Positions 44,907 through 53,658 are shown, counted from the first letter of the stretch. The stretch is 64,000 nucleotides of DNA from Sinomonas atrocyanea (GCF_030811715.1 NZ_JAUSRH010000003.1:248001-312000); one strand, 5' to 3'. A program made the numbers and translations. The notes: a model not told the origin generated them from the sequence alone.

Positions 44907-45821
44907 CTACGGGGCGAAGTCCGCGAGGAGCGCGGCGAGCGTGTCCTCCCCGCCGCCCGTGACCGCAGGATCGCCGCCCTCGGTCGCCACGGCGAGGATG
45001 CCGAAGTGGAGGGCCCAGCCCGCAGCCCGCAGCCAGCAGTCGGCGTCGTAGTCGGCGCCCAGCCGCGCCCTGAAGGCCGCCCGGTCCCCGGGGCCGAAGA
45101 GCTGCCACGCGCACGCCAGGTCCACGGCCGGGTCGCCCGCGCACGCGTCGCCGAAGTCGATCACTGCAGTGAGGCTACCGTCGGCAGCCAGCAGCACGTT
45201 GCCCGGGTGCAGGTCACCGTGGACCCATCGGCGCGGGCCCGCGAGCGGGGCGGCGCGCCTGCACCGGTCCCAGAGCCGAGCCAGGGCCGTGGCATCCGTG
45301 CGGGCGCCCACCCGGGCGAGACGTGCGTGCACCGCGGCGTCGATGGAGTCCAGTCCGCCGTCACGGAACCGATTCGCCGGCGCTCCCGCGCGGGCGGTCG
45401 CGTGCAGCGCCCGGAGGAAGGGCGCGAGCCGGCCGGCGGCGGCCCCGCGCAGGCGGGCCGGGACGGCGAGCGCGGGGAGGCCGTCGGCCCACAGGCACAC
45501 GCTCCAGTTCCACGGGTAGCCGCGCCCCGGACGGCCGCGTCGCACGGGGAGCGGGAGCCCGACGTCGACCCCCGCCGCCGCGAGGCGCGCCGCGGCCGCG
45601 GGGACCACCTCGAGCTCCTTGAGCAGCAGGGGAGCTGCGAGTGCCCGCCGCGGGAGGCGGACGCAGAGGTCCTCGCCAAGCCGGAAGACGACGTTGTCCC
45701 AGCCCACAGCGGCCGGCCGCAGCACGCGGTCGGCGAGGTCAGGGTACTGGTCCGCCAGGAGCACGGAGACAAGATCCGCCGAGATCGGGACTTCCTGCTC
45801 TGGTACGGAGGCCGTCGGCAT
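44907..45821 (-). CDS. APH-family aminoglycoside/small-molecule phosphotransferase-like protein
   Basis: A 304-residue kinase-fold protein with the catalytic loop W-V-H-G-D-L-H-P-G-N-V (about 200-210) and the metal-binding I-D-F-G-D (about 221-225). An N-terminal L-G-E-D-L-C-V-R-L-P-R strand gives the nucleotide-binding region. The family includes antibiotic and metabolite kinases; no substrate can be named. It is convergent with the SOUL gene and divergent from the ROK regulator (88-nt spacer). Confidence 0.82.
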   Translation of the reverse strand: MPTASVPEQEVPISADLVSVLLADQYPDLADRVLRPAAVGWDNVVFRLGEDLCVRLPRRALAAPLLLKELEVVPAAAARLAAAGVDVGLPLPVRRGRPGRGYPWNWSVCLWADGLPALAVPARLRGAAAGRLAPFLRALHATARAGAPANRFRDGGLDSIDAAVHARLARVGARTDATALARLWDRCRRAAPLAGPRRWVHGDLHPGNVLLAADGSLTAVIDFGDACAGDPAVDLACAWQLFGPGDRAAFRARLGADYDADCWLRAAGWALHFGILAVATEGGDPAVTGGGEDTLAALLADFAP

Positions 45822-45909
45822 GCATCATCCTCGTCGCAGGGGTGGGAGAATTGCGTTCACGGTAACGTACTCCGAAGTAGCACGTCCGCGATTCTGCCGA
45901 GAGGACCCA

Positions 45910-47169
45910 GTGACGGAGACCCGCCAGTCAGCCGCCCGACGTGGTACCAACCTGCCCCGCATGGGCGACTTCAACCTCACCGTGATCCTCGACGCCATCC
46001 GCCGGTCGGAGTCCGGCCTCAGCCGCGTCGAGCTTGCCCAGATCGTGGGCCTGTCGCCCCAGACCATCTCCAACATCTCGCGCCGCCTGCTGGACCAGAA
46101 GCTCATCGTCGAGGCGGGGAAGGAAGGCTCCGGGCCGGGCAAGCCGCGCACCATCCTCCGGCTCAACCCGCGGGGCATGTACGCCCTCGGAGTCCACCTC
46201 GATCCGAGCCTCGTCACGGTCGTGCTCCTCGACCTCGTCGGGCAGATCGTGGAGAAGGAGATGTTCGTGACTCCCCGCAGCCACGAGCCGGGCGAGGTCG
46301 TCGCAGCCATCGCGCAGGCCGTCGAGGGGCTCCTGGAGCGCTCGGGCATCGCCCGCGAGCTCGTGGCCGGAGTCGGTGTGGCAGCCCCCGGGCCGATCGA
46401 CCTGGATCGCGGCACGGTCGTCGGTCCGCCGCTGCTGCGCGGCTGGGTCGATGTCCCGCTGCGGGCAATGGTCCAGGAGGCCACAGGCCTGCCGACCATC
46501 ATGGACAAGGACGTCACCGGCGCCGCCGTCGCGGAGACCTGGACGGGCGCGCCCGGCGGCGCGGACAGCTTCGCCTTCTTCTATCTGGGCACCGGCCTCG
46601 GCTGCGGCCTCGTCCTGGGCGGCGAGGTCTTCCGGGGCAGCTCGGGCAATGCCGGCGAGATCGGCCACATCATCGTCGACCCGGACGGCCCGGAGTGCTT
46701 CGACGGCTGCGGGATGCGCGGGACCATCGCCACCGTGCTCGAGCCGGTGCGCCTCGTCGGCGAGGCCATCCGCGCCGGCGTGCTCTCCCCGCTCGGGGAG
46801 GAGCCCACGGCCGGCGACTTCCAGGCCGCCTTCGCACACCTGAGCCGTCTGGTCGGCGAGGGCGACGAGCGCGCCGTCGCGATCCTCGGTGCGGCCGCGC
46901 GGAAGCTGGCCTGGGCCGCCGCCGTGGTCGGCAACCTCCTCGACGTCGACCGGATGGTCCTCGGCGGCCCCTTCTGGGCGCCGGTGGCCGACTTCTGCCT
47001 GGCCGTGCTGCCCGACATGGTCAACGGCCTCCTGGCCGCGCGCGGGATCCACCGCGTCGAGATCGCCGGCACCGGGCTGGGCGAGGACGTCGGCGCGGTC
47101 GGGGCCGCGTGCCTCGTGCTGGAGCGCGCCCTCGCCCCCAGGGCCGAGCGGCTCCTGCTCGGCGGGTAG
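45910..47169 (+). CDS. ROK family transcriptional regulator with altered zinc motif
   Basis: A 419-residue NagC/XylR-type protein. A winged-helix DNA-binding domain (about 15-85, L-S-R-V-E-L-A-Q-I-V-G-L-S-P-Q-T-I-S-N) is joined to a ROK sugar-kinase-like domain with G-V-G-V-A-A-P-G-P-I-D, K-D-V-T-G-A-A-V-A-E and G-T-G-L-G-C-G-L. The usual ROK zinc site C-x-C-G-x-x-G-C is changed: C-F-D-G-C-G-M-R-G-T. It is therefore likely a sugar-responsive regulator with altered metal binding. The GTG follows GAGAGGA. It lies 60 nt upstream of the MoxR operon, a possible target. Confidence 0.85.
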   Translation: MTETRQSAARRGTNLPRMGDFNLTVILDAIRRSESGLSRVELAQIVGLSPQTISNISRRLLDQKLIVEAGKEGSGPGKPRTILRLNPRGMYALGVHLDPSLVTVVLLDLVGQIVEKEMFVTPRSHEPGEVVAAIAQAVEGLLERSGIARELVAGVGVAAPGPIDLDRGTVVGPPLLRGWVDVPLRAMVQEATGLPTIMDKDVTGAAVAETWTGAPGGADSFAFFYLGTGLGCGLVLGGEVFRGSSGNAGEIGHIIVDPDGPECFDGCGMRGTIATVLEPVRLVGEAIRAGVLSPLGEEPTAGDFQAAFAHLSRLVGEGDERAVAILGAAARKLAWAAAVVGNLLDVDRMVLGGPFWAPVADFCLAVLPDMVNGLLAARGIHRVEIAGTGLGEDVGAVGAACLVLERALAPRAERLLLGG

Positions 47170-47229
47170 CATGGGCACCAAGCCGCCGGCGCAGGCGCCC
47201 GGGCGGTGTGAGCACAGGAGGGGGACGCC

Positions 47230-48249
47230 ATGCTCCAGCACGTCGACGGGGGGTCGCCGGCACCGCCGCTGAGCGCCGGCGAGCTCGGCGAGGCGGCGCG
47301 CGTCATCGCGGCCGTCTCCCGGCAGTTCGAGTCGAAGGTCGTCGGGCAGGACCGCCTGCGGCAGACGCTGCTGATCGGCCTCCTCACCGGGGGCCACGTC
47401 CTGCTCGAATCGGTTCCTGGGCTCGCCAAGACCACCGCGGCCTCGACGCTCGCGGACGCCATCCGCGGCTCCTTCCGGCGCATCCAGTGCACCCCCGACC
47501 TCCTGCCGAGCGACATCGTGGGCACGCAGGTCTACGACGCGCGCGATGCCAGCTTCACGACCCAGCTCGGCCCCGTGCACGCCAACATCGTGCTCCTGGA
47601 TGAGATCAACCGCTCGAGCGCCAAGACGCAGAGCGCCATGCTCGAGGCCATGCAGGAACGCCAGACCAGCATCGGCGGGGAGGTCCACCGCCTGCCCGAG
47701 CCGTTCCTCGTGCTCGCCACCCAGAACCCCATCGAGCAGGAGGGCACCTACCAGCTGCCCGAGGCGCAGATGGACCGCTTCATGCTCAAGGACGTGCTCG
47801 ACTACCCGTCCCCCGAGGAAGAGGCCGAGGTCCTGCACCGGATCGACCGCGGGGTCTACGCCGAGGACGCCTCCGCCGGGCCGGCCGCCGACCTCGACGA
47901 GGTCAGGGCCCTCCAGGCCGCGGCCCGCCGGGTCTACCTCGATCCGGCGATCGTGCGCTACATCGTGGGGCTGACCTACGTGACCCGGCACGCCGGGCAG
48001 TATATCGACCCCCGCCTGGCGGGCTACATCGAGTTCGGCGCGAGCCCGCGCGCGTCGATCGCCTTCGCCGCCGCGGCCCGGGCAGCCGCCCTCCTGTCCG
48101 GTCGCGACTACGTGGTCCCCGAAGACGTCAAGTCGCTCGCACACCGGGTGCTGCGCCACCGGGTCATCCTCGGCTTCGAGGCCGCCGCGGACCAGGTCCC
48201 CGTGGAGACGGTCATCGACGCCCTCGTCGCCGCCGTGCAGACCCCCTAG
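47230..48249 (+). CDS. MoxR-type AAA+ ATPase
   Basis: First gene of a six-gene overlapped operon. The 339-residue AAA+ protein has the MoxR Walker A variant S-V-P-G-L-A-K-T (about 59-66), Walker B I-V-L-L-D-E-I-N-R, sensor-1 A-T-Q-N-P-I-E-Q-E-G-T-Y and an M-D-R-F arginine-finger region. MoxR ATPases act as chaperones that assemble or activate protein complexes together with VWA proteins. AGGAGGGGG precedes the ATG. The DUF58 gene starts 4 nt after its stop. Confidence 0.92.
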   Translation: MLQHVDGGSPAPPLSAGELGEAARVIAAVSRQFESKVVGQDRLRQTLLIGLLTGGHVLLESVPGLAKTTAASTLADAIRGSFRRIQCTPDLLPSDIVGTQVYDARDASFTTQLGPVHANIVLLDEINRSSAKTQSAMLEAMQERQTSIGGEVHRLPEPFLVLATQNPIEQEGTYQLPEAQMDRFMLKDVLDYPSPEEEAEVLHRIDRGVYAEDASAGPAADLDEVRALQAAARRVYLDPAIVRYIVGLTYVTRHAGQYIDPRLAGYIEFGASPRASIAFAAAARAAALLSGRDYVVPEDVKSLAHRVLRHRVILGFEAAADQVPVETVIDALVAAVQTP

Positions 48250-48253
48250 GCGC

Positions 48254-49138
48254 ATGCAGACCAGCCTTGTGGCGAAGGTCGCCTCGAAGATGTTCATCTT
48301 CGCCCACCGCCGGGCGCGGACGATGCTCGACGGCGAGTACGGTGCGGTGTTCCGCGGCCGCAGCCTCGACTTCGACGACCTGCGCGCCTACACCCCGGGC
48401 GACGAGGTCCGCGACATCGACTGGAAGGCGTCGGCCCGCCTCGGGTCCCCCCTCGTGCGGCGGTACGCGGCTGTCCGGAAGCAGACGGTCATCCTCGTGG
48501 CCGACACCGGGCGTGGCATGGCGGCGGTATCACGGAGCGGGGACCGCAAGCGCGAGATCATGCTCATGGCGCTCGGTGTCATGGGCTTCCTCGCGCACCG
48601 CCACGGGGACCAGCTGGCCCTCGTCGCGGGGGATTCCGCGGCCACCGCAGCCCACCCGCCGCGCACGGGCCAGGGCCACCTCGAGCAGATCCTGCGCCGC
48701 CTCGAGTCCTCCGCCGGAGCCTCCGCCGGCCGCAGCGACCTCACGGCCCAGCTCGCCCACGTGGCCCGCACCATCAGGCGCCGCGGCCTGCTCGTCATCG
48801 TCGCCGACGAGGCGGCGCTGGACGACGAGGACGAGGCACTCCTGGCGCGCCTCGCCGTCCAGCACGAGATCCTGTGGCTCACAGTCCTCGACGCCGAGCT
48901 CGCCGGCGCCGCCGCGCCCCGGCGCAGTTTCGACGTCGACGGCGGGGCGCCGCTGCTGGGCAGGCTCGCCGCCGAAGAGGAGGTGGTCCGCGAGTACGGG
49001 CGCCTCATGGCCGAGCGCACCGAGCGCCGCGAGCGGATCCTGAACCGCCTCGGCATCGTCGAGGGGCGCCTCGGCTCCGTCGACGAGGTCCTCCCGGGCA
49101 TCTTCCGGCTCCTGGAGAGGCATCGCCGTGCCCGCTGA
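48254..49138 (+). CDS. DUF58 (VWA-like) protein
   Basis: A 294-residue protein with the DUF58 signature F-R-G-R-S-L-D-F-D-D-L-R-A-Y-T-P-G-D-E-V-R-D-I-D-W (residue 35 on, quoted in part), then a VWA-like fold with V-A-D-T-G-R-G-M as a weak metal-site remnant. DUF58 proteins are the standard partners of MoxR ATPases. No membrane span is visible. The next gene overlaps its end by 11 nt. Confidence 0.88.
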   Translation: MQTSLVAKVASKMFIFAHRRARTMLDGEYGAVFRGRSLDFDDLRAYTPGDEVRDIDWKASARLGSPLVRRYAAVRKQTVILVADTGRGMAAVSRSGDRKREIMLMALGVMGFLAHRHGDQLALVAGDSAATAAHPPRTGQGHLEQILRRLESSAGASAGRSDLTAQLAHVARTIRRRGLLVIVADEAALDDEDEALLARLAVQHEILWLTVLDAELAGAAAPRRSFDVDGGAPLLGRLAAEEEVVREYGRLMAERTERRERILNRLGIVEGRLGSVDEVLPGIFRLLERHRRAR

Positions 49139-49595
49139 CACGCCGTTCTACGGCCCGCTCGCCTACTCGGGCTTCTGGCTCTTCCTGGGCCTGGCGCTCG
49201 CGGCCGCCGCCGTCGGCTGGGTCGGCTACGCCGTGGTCAGCACCCGCTCGCCACGGGCCTTGGCTGAGGCGTCCATCCCGCGCTTCCATGCCTCGCCCGG
49301 CCTCCGGCGGGTCTACCTCGCCAGGATCGAGGAGATCGCCGAGCTGCTCGAGGCCGGGGAGATCGGCTCACGCACGGCCGTCCAGGAGCTCTCGAGGATT
49401 GTGCGCGGGTTCGTGCAGGAGGCCACCGGCGTCAGGGCGTCCCGCATGACGCTCGAGGAGCTCCGCCGGCAGCCGGTCCCGGCGGTGGCCGCCGCCGTCG
49501 AGCGCTTCTACCCGGGGGAGTTCTCCGCCCCGGGCGAGCCGGACGCGCATGCCGCCCTCGCCGCCGCCCGGACGGTGGTGGGCTCATGGACCTGA
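49128..49595 (+). CDS. Single-span membrane protein of the MoxR operon
   Basis: A 155-residue protein with one N-terminal membrane helix (about 14-37) and a helical cytosolic region of about 115 residues. Its place between DUF58 and the first VWA gene is that of the short membrane component (DUF4381-like position) in bat operons, but I see no firm family motif. The GTG start lies inside the DUF58 gene, and its end overlaps the next start by 10 nt. Confidence 0.7.
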   Translation: MPADTPFYGPLAYSGFWLFLGLALAAAAVGWVGYAVVSTRSPRALAEASIPRFHASPGLRRVYLARIEEIAELLEAGEIGSRTAVQELSRIVRGFVQEATGVRASRMTLEELRRQPVPAVAAAVERFYPGEFSAPGEPDAHAALAAARTVVGSWT

Positions 49596-50566
49596 ACTAC
49601 GCCTGGCTCCTCGTCCCGGGGGCGCTGGCCCTCGTCGGGGCCGCCGTCGTCGTGCTGTGGAGGAAGAAGGGCACGGACGACGCCGTGCCGGTCGCCCACG
49701 GCGATCGGCTCGCCTCCCTGCCGAGCTACCGCCGGCTGGTGCGGCGGCAGCGGATCTGGCTCGCCGTCGTCGTCGGCTCGGCGCTCGTCCTCGCGGGCGC
49801 GCTCCTCGTCGCGGCCGCGCGGCCCATCCTCGCCTCGTCCCAGCGGCCCGAGCAGCGCAGCCGCGACATCATCCTGTGCCTGGACACCTCCGGGTCGATG
49901 AGCCGGGCGGACTCGGCGATCGTGGACGTCTTCGCCTCCATGGTCCGGGACTTCCACGGGGAGCGGATCGGCATGACCATCTTCGACGGCAGCGGGGTCC
50001 AGGTCTTCCCCCTCACCGACGACTACTCGTACATCGAGGAGCAGCTGGGCCGGGCCCAGTCCGCCTTCGACCAGCGCGGCGGGGACCCGTCCTTCTTCGA
50101 GGGGACCTCCGAGGGGCGCGGCACCTCCCTCATCGGCGACGGGCTGGCCGCGTGCGTGACGAACTTCCCGCGGCTGGGCACCGAGAAGCGCTCCCGCTCG
50201 GTCATCCTCTCCACGGACAACTACCTCGCGGGGAAGTCGATCTTCACGCTGCAGCAGGCGGCCGACCTCGCCACGTCGAGCCAGGTCAAGGTCTACGCCC
50301 TCAACCCCGCCGACTTCGGAGGCGTCACGCCCACCGCGGAGGCCCTCGGCCTGCGCGCGGCGGCGGAGTCCACCGGCGGGACCTACTTCCCGCTGCGCAG
50401 CACCACCGCCGCGCACAGCATCATCGCCCAGATCCAGGCGAGCGAGGCCACCTCCACGAAGGCCGCGGCCCGCGGACTCGTGGCCGACAAGCCGGAGGTG
50501 CCGCTGGGGATCGCCCTTGCGGCCGGCCTCGTGCTCGCCCTGGGCCTGTGGAGGGTGCGGACATGA
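49586..50566 (+). CDS. VWA-domain membrane protein, BatA-like
   Basis: A 326-residue protein with two N-terminal membrane helices (about 8-25 and 54-76), an extracytoplasmic or cytoplasmic VWA domain with a complete MIDAS (D-T-S-G-S-M-S at about 98-104) and a C-terminal helix (about 305-322). This is the BatA layout, and the complete MIDAS should bind a divalent ion. Part of the overlapped MoxR operon; the next gene overlaps by ATGA. Confidence 0.87.
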   Translation: MDLNYAWLLVPGALALVGAAVVVLWRKKGTDDAVPVAHGDRLASLPSYRRLVRRQRIWLAVVVGSALVLAGALLVAAARPILASSQRPEQRSRDIILCLDTSGSMSRADSAIVDVFASMVRDFHGERIGMTIFDGSGVQVFPLTDDYSYIEEQLGRAQSAFDQRGGDPSFFEGTSEGRGTSLIGDGLAACVTNFPRLGTEKRSRSVILSTDNYLAGKSIFTLQQAADLATSSQVKVYALNPADFGGVTPTAEALGLRAAAESTGGTYFPLRSTTAAHSIIAQIQASEATSTKAAARGLVADKPEVPLGIALAAGLVLALGLWRVRT

Positions 50567-51558
50567 CCGTGCTGCCGGTGATCCCCTGGTGGGCTGCGCT
50601 CGCGGCCAGTGTCCTCGTGCTCGGCGCGGTGGGCTGGGCGGCGTGGCGCGCCCTCGCCGCGGGCCGGCCGCGCGTGCCGTGGGTCCTCCGGGGCCTGCTG
50701 GCCCTGTGCCTCGTCGCGGCCGTGTGGCGGCCCGGCATCCCGGGTGCCGAGGCGCAGGGCGCCGCGAGCGACGTGAACGTGTTCTTCGTCGTCGACCTCA
50801 CCACGAGCGCTGCTGCCGAGGACTACGGCGGCAGGCCACGCCTCGAGGGGATGCGCGCGGACATGGCGGCGATCGCCGAGCGGCTCGCCGGGGCGAAGTT
50901 CGCCGTGATCGCCTTCGACACCAAGGCCAGCGTCAGGATGCCGCTGAGCGCGGACACCTCCGCGCTCGAGGCGACCGCGGAGACCATGCGTCCTGCCTAC
51001 TACCTCTACTCGCAGGGTTCGAGCATCACGGCGGGAGCGGACGCCCTGCGGCAGCGGCTCGAGGCGTCGGCCCACGACGCGCCGGAGCGCCAGCGCGTGG
51101 TGTTCTACCTCGGCGACGGTGAGCAGACGAGTGCCACCGCTCCGGCCCCGATGGGGATCGACCGCGGCCTCGTCAGCGGGGGAGCGGTGCTCGGGTATGG
51201 CACCGCCTCCGGCGGCAGGATGCGGGAGAACGCCCCGGACGCCAAGGGCGAGCAGCCGTACCTGCTCGACCCGACGACAGGCGCGGACGCCGTGAGCCGG
51301 ATCGACGAGGACGCCCTGCGCGGGCTCGCGGGACAGCTGGGAGTCCCCTACGTCCACCGGGGCCCGGGAGAGGCCGTGGACGCCGCCCTCGTCCAGGCGC
51401 AGCCGGGAAGCCTGCGGCCGACAGCGGAGTCGGGGCTGTTCGGCCGGTTCGAGCTCTACTGGGCCTTCGCCCTGGCCGCGTTCGCCCTCACGCTCGCCGA
51501 GATCGTGCGGTCGGGACGTGCGCTGCTGGAGATCCTCCCGGCACGGAGGCGGGGATGA
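50563..51558 (+). CDS. Second VWA-domain membrane protein with variant MIDAS, BatB-like
   Basis: A 331-residue protein with two N-terminal helices (about 8-27 and 40-56), a VWA domain and a C-terminal helix (about 294-312). The MIDAS start reads D-L-T-T-S instead of D-x-S-x-S; a Thr replaces the first Ser, so metal binding may be altered. A later A-F-D-T-K strand and L-G-D-G-E-Q-T are present. ATG 50563 overlaps the previous stop, and its own stop overlaps the next ATG. Confidence 0.83.
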   Translation: MTVLPVIPWWAALAASVLVLGAVGWAAWRALAAGRPRVPWVLRGLLALCLVAAVWRPGIPGAEAQGAASDVNVFFVVDLTTSAAAEDYGGRPRLEGMRADMAAIAERLAGAKFAVIAFDTKASVRMPLSADTSALEATAETMRPAYYLYSQGSSITAGADALRQRLEASAHDAPERQRVVFYLGDGEQTSATAPAPMGIDRGLVSGGAVLGYGTASGGRMRENAPDAKGEQPYLLDPTTGADAVSRIDEDALRGLAGQLGVPYVHRGPGEAVDAALVQAQPGSLRPTAESGLFGRFELYWAFALAAFALTLAEIVRSGRALLEILPARRRG

Positions 51559-52412
51559 CCGCGCTGCTCGGACGGCGGCCCAGGACCGGTGCGGGCCCCG
51601 CCGAGGAGAGCGGTGACCAGCGCGCCGCACGACTGCGGCGCCGGTCCCGGCTGCTCCTGGGCGGGCTCCCGTTCGTCCTGGCCTTCCTGCTGGCCGCGGC
51701 CAAGCTGGTGGGCATGAACGCCTTCGCCCAAGAGGCCATCGTGGCCTTCGACGGCAAGGACGCCGGCGGGGTCGCCTCGGGCGCCGCCGGCATGGGGTTC
51801 CTGGACTTCGCCGAGACGCACAAGTCCCATTTCGCTGCCGGCGACGCCGCAGTGCTGGCGGGGGACTGGCGGCGGGCGCGCGCGGAGTTCGAGGAGGCAC
51901 TGCGCCGGACCGGGCCCGACGACGAGTGCACCGTGCGCGTCAACCTGGTGCTCACCATCGAGAAGCTCGGCGACGCGGCGCGGGCGGCGGGCGAGGCCGC
52001 GAAGGCGGAGGTGATCTACCGCGACGGCGAGGCGGTCGCGGAGGCCGCACCGCAGGGCTGCTTCCAGCAGAACAGCCCGCAGAACCAGCAGCAGCAGGGC
52101 CAGAGGCTCGGCGAGGCCAAGGACCGGCTGCAGAGCAAGCAGGGCAGCCCCGACCCCTCCAGCCAGCAGAGCCAGCCCGGCCAGCAGGGCCAGCCCGGTC
52201 AGCAGGGCCAGCCCGGTCAGCCGGGCCAGCCCGGTCAGCCGGGGCCGGCGCCCTCGGCGGCACCGCCCGGGCAGGGGCAGACCCCCCAGGAGCAGCGGCT
52301 GAGGAATCTCGAGCGCAAGTCGCAGGCCGGGCAGCAGGAGCGCTCCGACGGGCAGCAGCGCGACGACTACCTCGACAGCCCTCCGTCCGCCCCCGTCGAC
52401 AGGCCCTGGTAG
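51555..52412 (+). CDS. Membrane-anchored TPR-like protein with Gln/Pro/Gly-rich repeats
   Basis: Last gene of the MoxR operon. In 285 residues it has a basic N-terminus, one membrane helix (about 34-55), a short TPR-like helical region (about 85-165: A-G-D-W-R-R-A-R-A-E-F-E-E-A-L) and a low-complexity tail. The tail holds Q-G-Q-P-G-Q repeats encoded by four 18-bp DNA units (52170-52241). The position and layout match the TPR subunit (BatC/BatE-like) of Bat operons. Repeat number is likely to vary between strains. Confidence 0.75.
   Translation: MTALLGRRPRTGAGPAEESGDQRAARLRRRSRLLLGGLPFVLAFLLAAAKLVGMNAFAQEAIVAFDGKDAGGVASGAAGMGFLDFAETHKSHFAAGDAAVLAGDWRRARAEFEEALRRTGPDDECTVRVNLVLTIEKLGDAARAAGEAAKAEVIYRDGEAVAEAAPQGCFQQNSPQNQQQQGQRLGEAKDRLQSKQGSPDPSSQQSQPGQQGQPGQQGQPGQPGQPGQPGPAPSAAPPGQGQTPQEQRLRNLERKSQAGQQERSDGQQRDDYLDSPPSAPVDRPW
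52170..52241 (+). repeat. Four tandem 18-bp repeats inside the TPR-like gene
   Basis: Unit GGCCAGCCCGGTCAGCAG with minor changes, at 52170-52187, 52188-52205, 52206-52223 and 52224-52241. They are in frame and encode Q-P-G-Q-x-G units. Confidence 0.85.
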
Positions 52413-52454
52413 CGGGTCACATTCCGTCACTGCAGGACACATTCCGGCGGGGGC

Positions 52455-52484
52455 TTGATGCACCCGCGCCTGCCTTTCTAGGCT
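52455..52484 (+). promoter_or_regulatory. Promoter of metF-metE
   Basis: TTGATG (52455-52460) and TAGGCT (52479-52484) are 18 nt apart. The predicted start (about 52490) coincides with the 5' edge of a foldable leader. Confidence 0.55.
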
Positions 52485-52488
52485 CATA

Positions 52489-52707
52489 GGCAAGTTGCTC
52501 GTGCAACGTGTCAGCGATCCCCCTCAGCGGGGATGTGGGTGCCCCCGTGTGGGCCTGACATTTGCCGCAGGGGCCACTCCTGGTTGTACAGCGCCAGCCG
52601 CGGCGGCGCCACAGGAGCGGACACCCCCTGCGATCCCTGAAGAACACTGCCCTGGCGATGCGCCGTGCTCCGGCGCGCCAGTGCAGACCGGACACCCAAG
52701 GATGCAG
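52489..52707 (+). ncRNA. Candidate structured 5' leader (possible riboswitch) of metF
   Basis: From the predicted transcription start, 52489-52566 can fold into a nested junction. GGCAA (52489-52493) pairs with TTGCC (52562-52566), GTTGC with GCAAC (52494-52507), and TGTCAG (52509-52514) with CTGACA (52555-52560). The last stem encloses two hairpins, ATCCCC/GGGGAT (52517-52534) and GCCC/GGGC (52541-52554). A second GC-rich hairpin (52645-52683) ends 14 nt before the AAGG ribosome site. I cannot match it to SAM, cobalamin or THF riboswitch signatures. A metabolite-sensing role is inferred from position only. Confidence 0.4.
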
Positions 52708-53658
52708 ATGTCACCACCGACCTTCATCGACGTACCCGGCGCGGCCGCACCCGCGCCCATCGCCCTCTCCTACGAGCTGTTCCCGCCGAGGAGCCCCGCG
52801 GCCTCGCAGACACTGTGGACCACCATCCGCGAGCTCGAGGCCACCGACCCTGACTACGTCTCGGTGACCTACGGCGCGAGCGGTTCCAACCACGACACCG
52901 CCCTCGAGCTCGTGGACCGCCTCCAGCTCGAGACGACCCTGCGCCCGCTCGCCCACCTCACCTGCGTGGGCGGAACGCCCGAGGAGCTCACGGGCGTCGT
53001 CAACGAGCTGCTGGACCGCGGCGTCCGCGGGATCCTCGCCCTGCGCGGGGACGCTCCCCGGGACGGCCTGCTCCCGCGCGGCGCGCTGCGCTACGCCCAG
53101 GACCTCATCGAGCTGATCCGGCGGGCCGAGGGCCGCCGGTGCGCGCAGTTCGCGGCGGGCAAGGTGGCCATCGGGGTGGCGGCCTATCCCACCCGGCACC
53201 CCGAATCGCCCAGCGAGGTCCACGACATCGAGGTGCTCCTGGCCAAGCAGCGCTCCGGGGCGGACTTCGCCATCACGCAGGTGTTCTTCCATGCCGAGCA
53301 GTACGCCTCGCTCGTGCACCGTGCACGGCGCGCGGGGGTGACGATCCCCATCATCCCGGGGATCATGCCCTTCACGAGCCTGCGCCGGGTGGAGAAGCTC
53401 GCCCAGCTCTCCGGCGTCGCGCCCGACCCCGCGCTCGTGGACAGGCTCCGCGCCGCCGGCGGCGACGCGGTGGCCGTGCGCCGGATCGGCACCGAGGCGA
53501 GCGTCCAGCTCGCCGAGGCCGCGCTCGCGGCCGGCGCGCCGGGCCTGCACCTCTACACCTTCAACGAGCACGGCGCGGCGCTGGACGTCCTCGCCCGGCT
53601 CGACCTCCCGCGGCCCAGCCGGCCGCTGCTCGCGGCCCGCCACCGGGCTGCCGTCTGA
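52708..53658 (+). CDS. metF: Methylenetetrahydrofolate reductase
   Basis: Reduces methylene-THF to methyl-THF, the methyl donor used by MetE. The 316-residue FAD-dependent TIM barrel has S-Y-E-L-F-P-P-R near the N-terminus, V-S-V-T-Y-G-A-S-G-S and L-A-L-R-G-D. ATG 52708 was chosen because AAGG (52698-52701) is six nt upstream; ATG 52702 is also in frame. metE follows after 32 nt, so the two supply methionine as one transcript. Confidence 0.93.
   Translation: MSPPTFIDVPGAAAPAPIALSYELFPPRSPAASQTLWTTIRELEATDPDYVSVTYGASGSNHDTALELVDRLQLETTLRPLAHLTCVGGTPEELTGVVNELLDRGVRGILALRGDAPRDGLLPRGALRYAQDLIELIRRAEGRRCAQFAAGKVAIGVAAYPTRHPESPSEVHDIEVLLAKQRSGADFAITQVFFHAEQYASLVHRARRAGVTIPIIPGIMPFTSLRRVEKLAQLSGVAPDPALVDRLRAAGGDAVAVRRIGTEASVQLAEAALAAGAPGLHLYTFNEHGAALDVLARLDLPRPSRPLLAARHRAAV

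Noticed and set aside
44907-45821. An antibiotic-resistance call for the APH-type kinase
   Set aside because: The kinase motifs alone do not indicate aminoglycoside modification; many family members phosphorylate metabolites, and there is no resistance context.
52489-52707. A known SAM-I/SAM-IV, cobalamin or THF riboswitch before metF
   Set aside because: The conserved core sequences of those classes are not present; only a foldable leader can be claimed.
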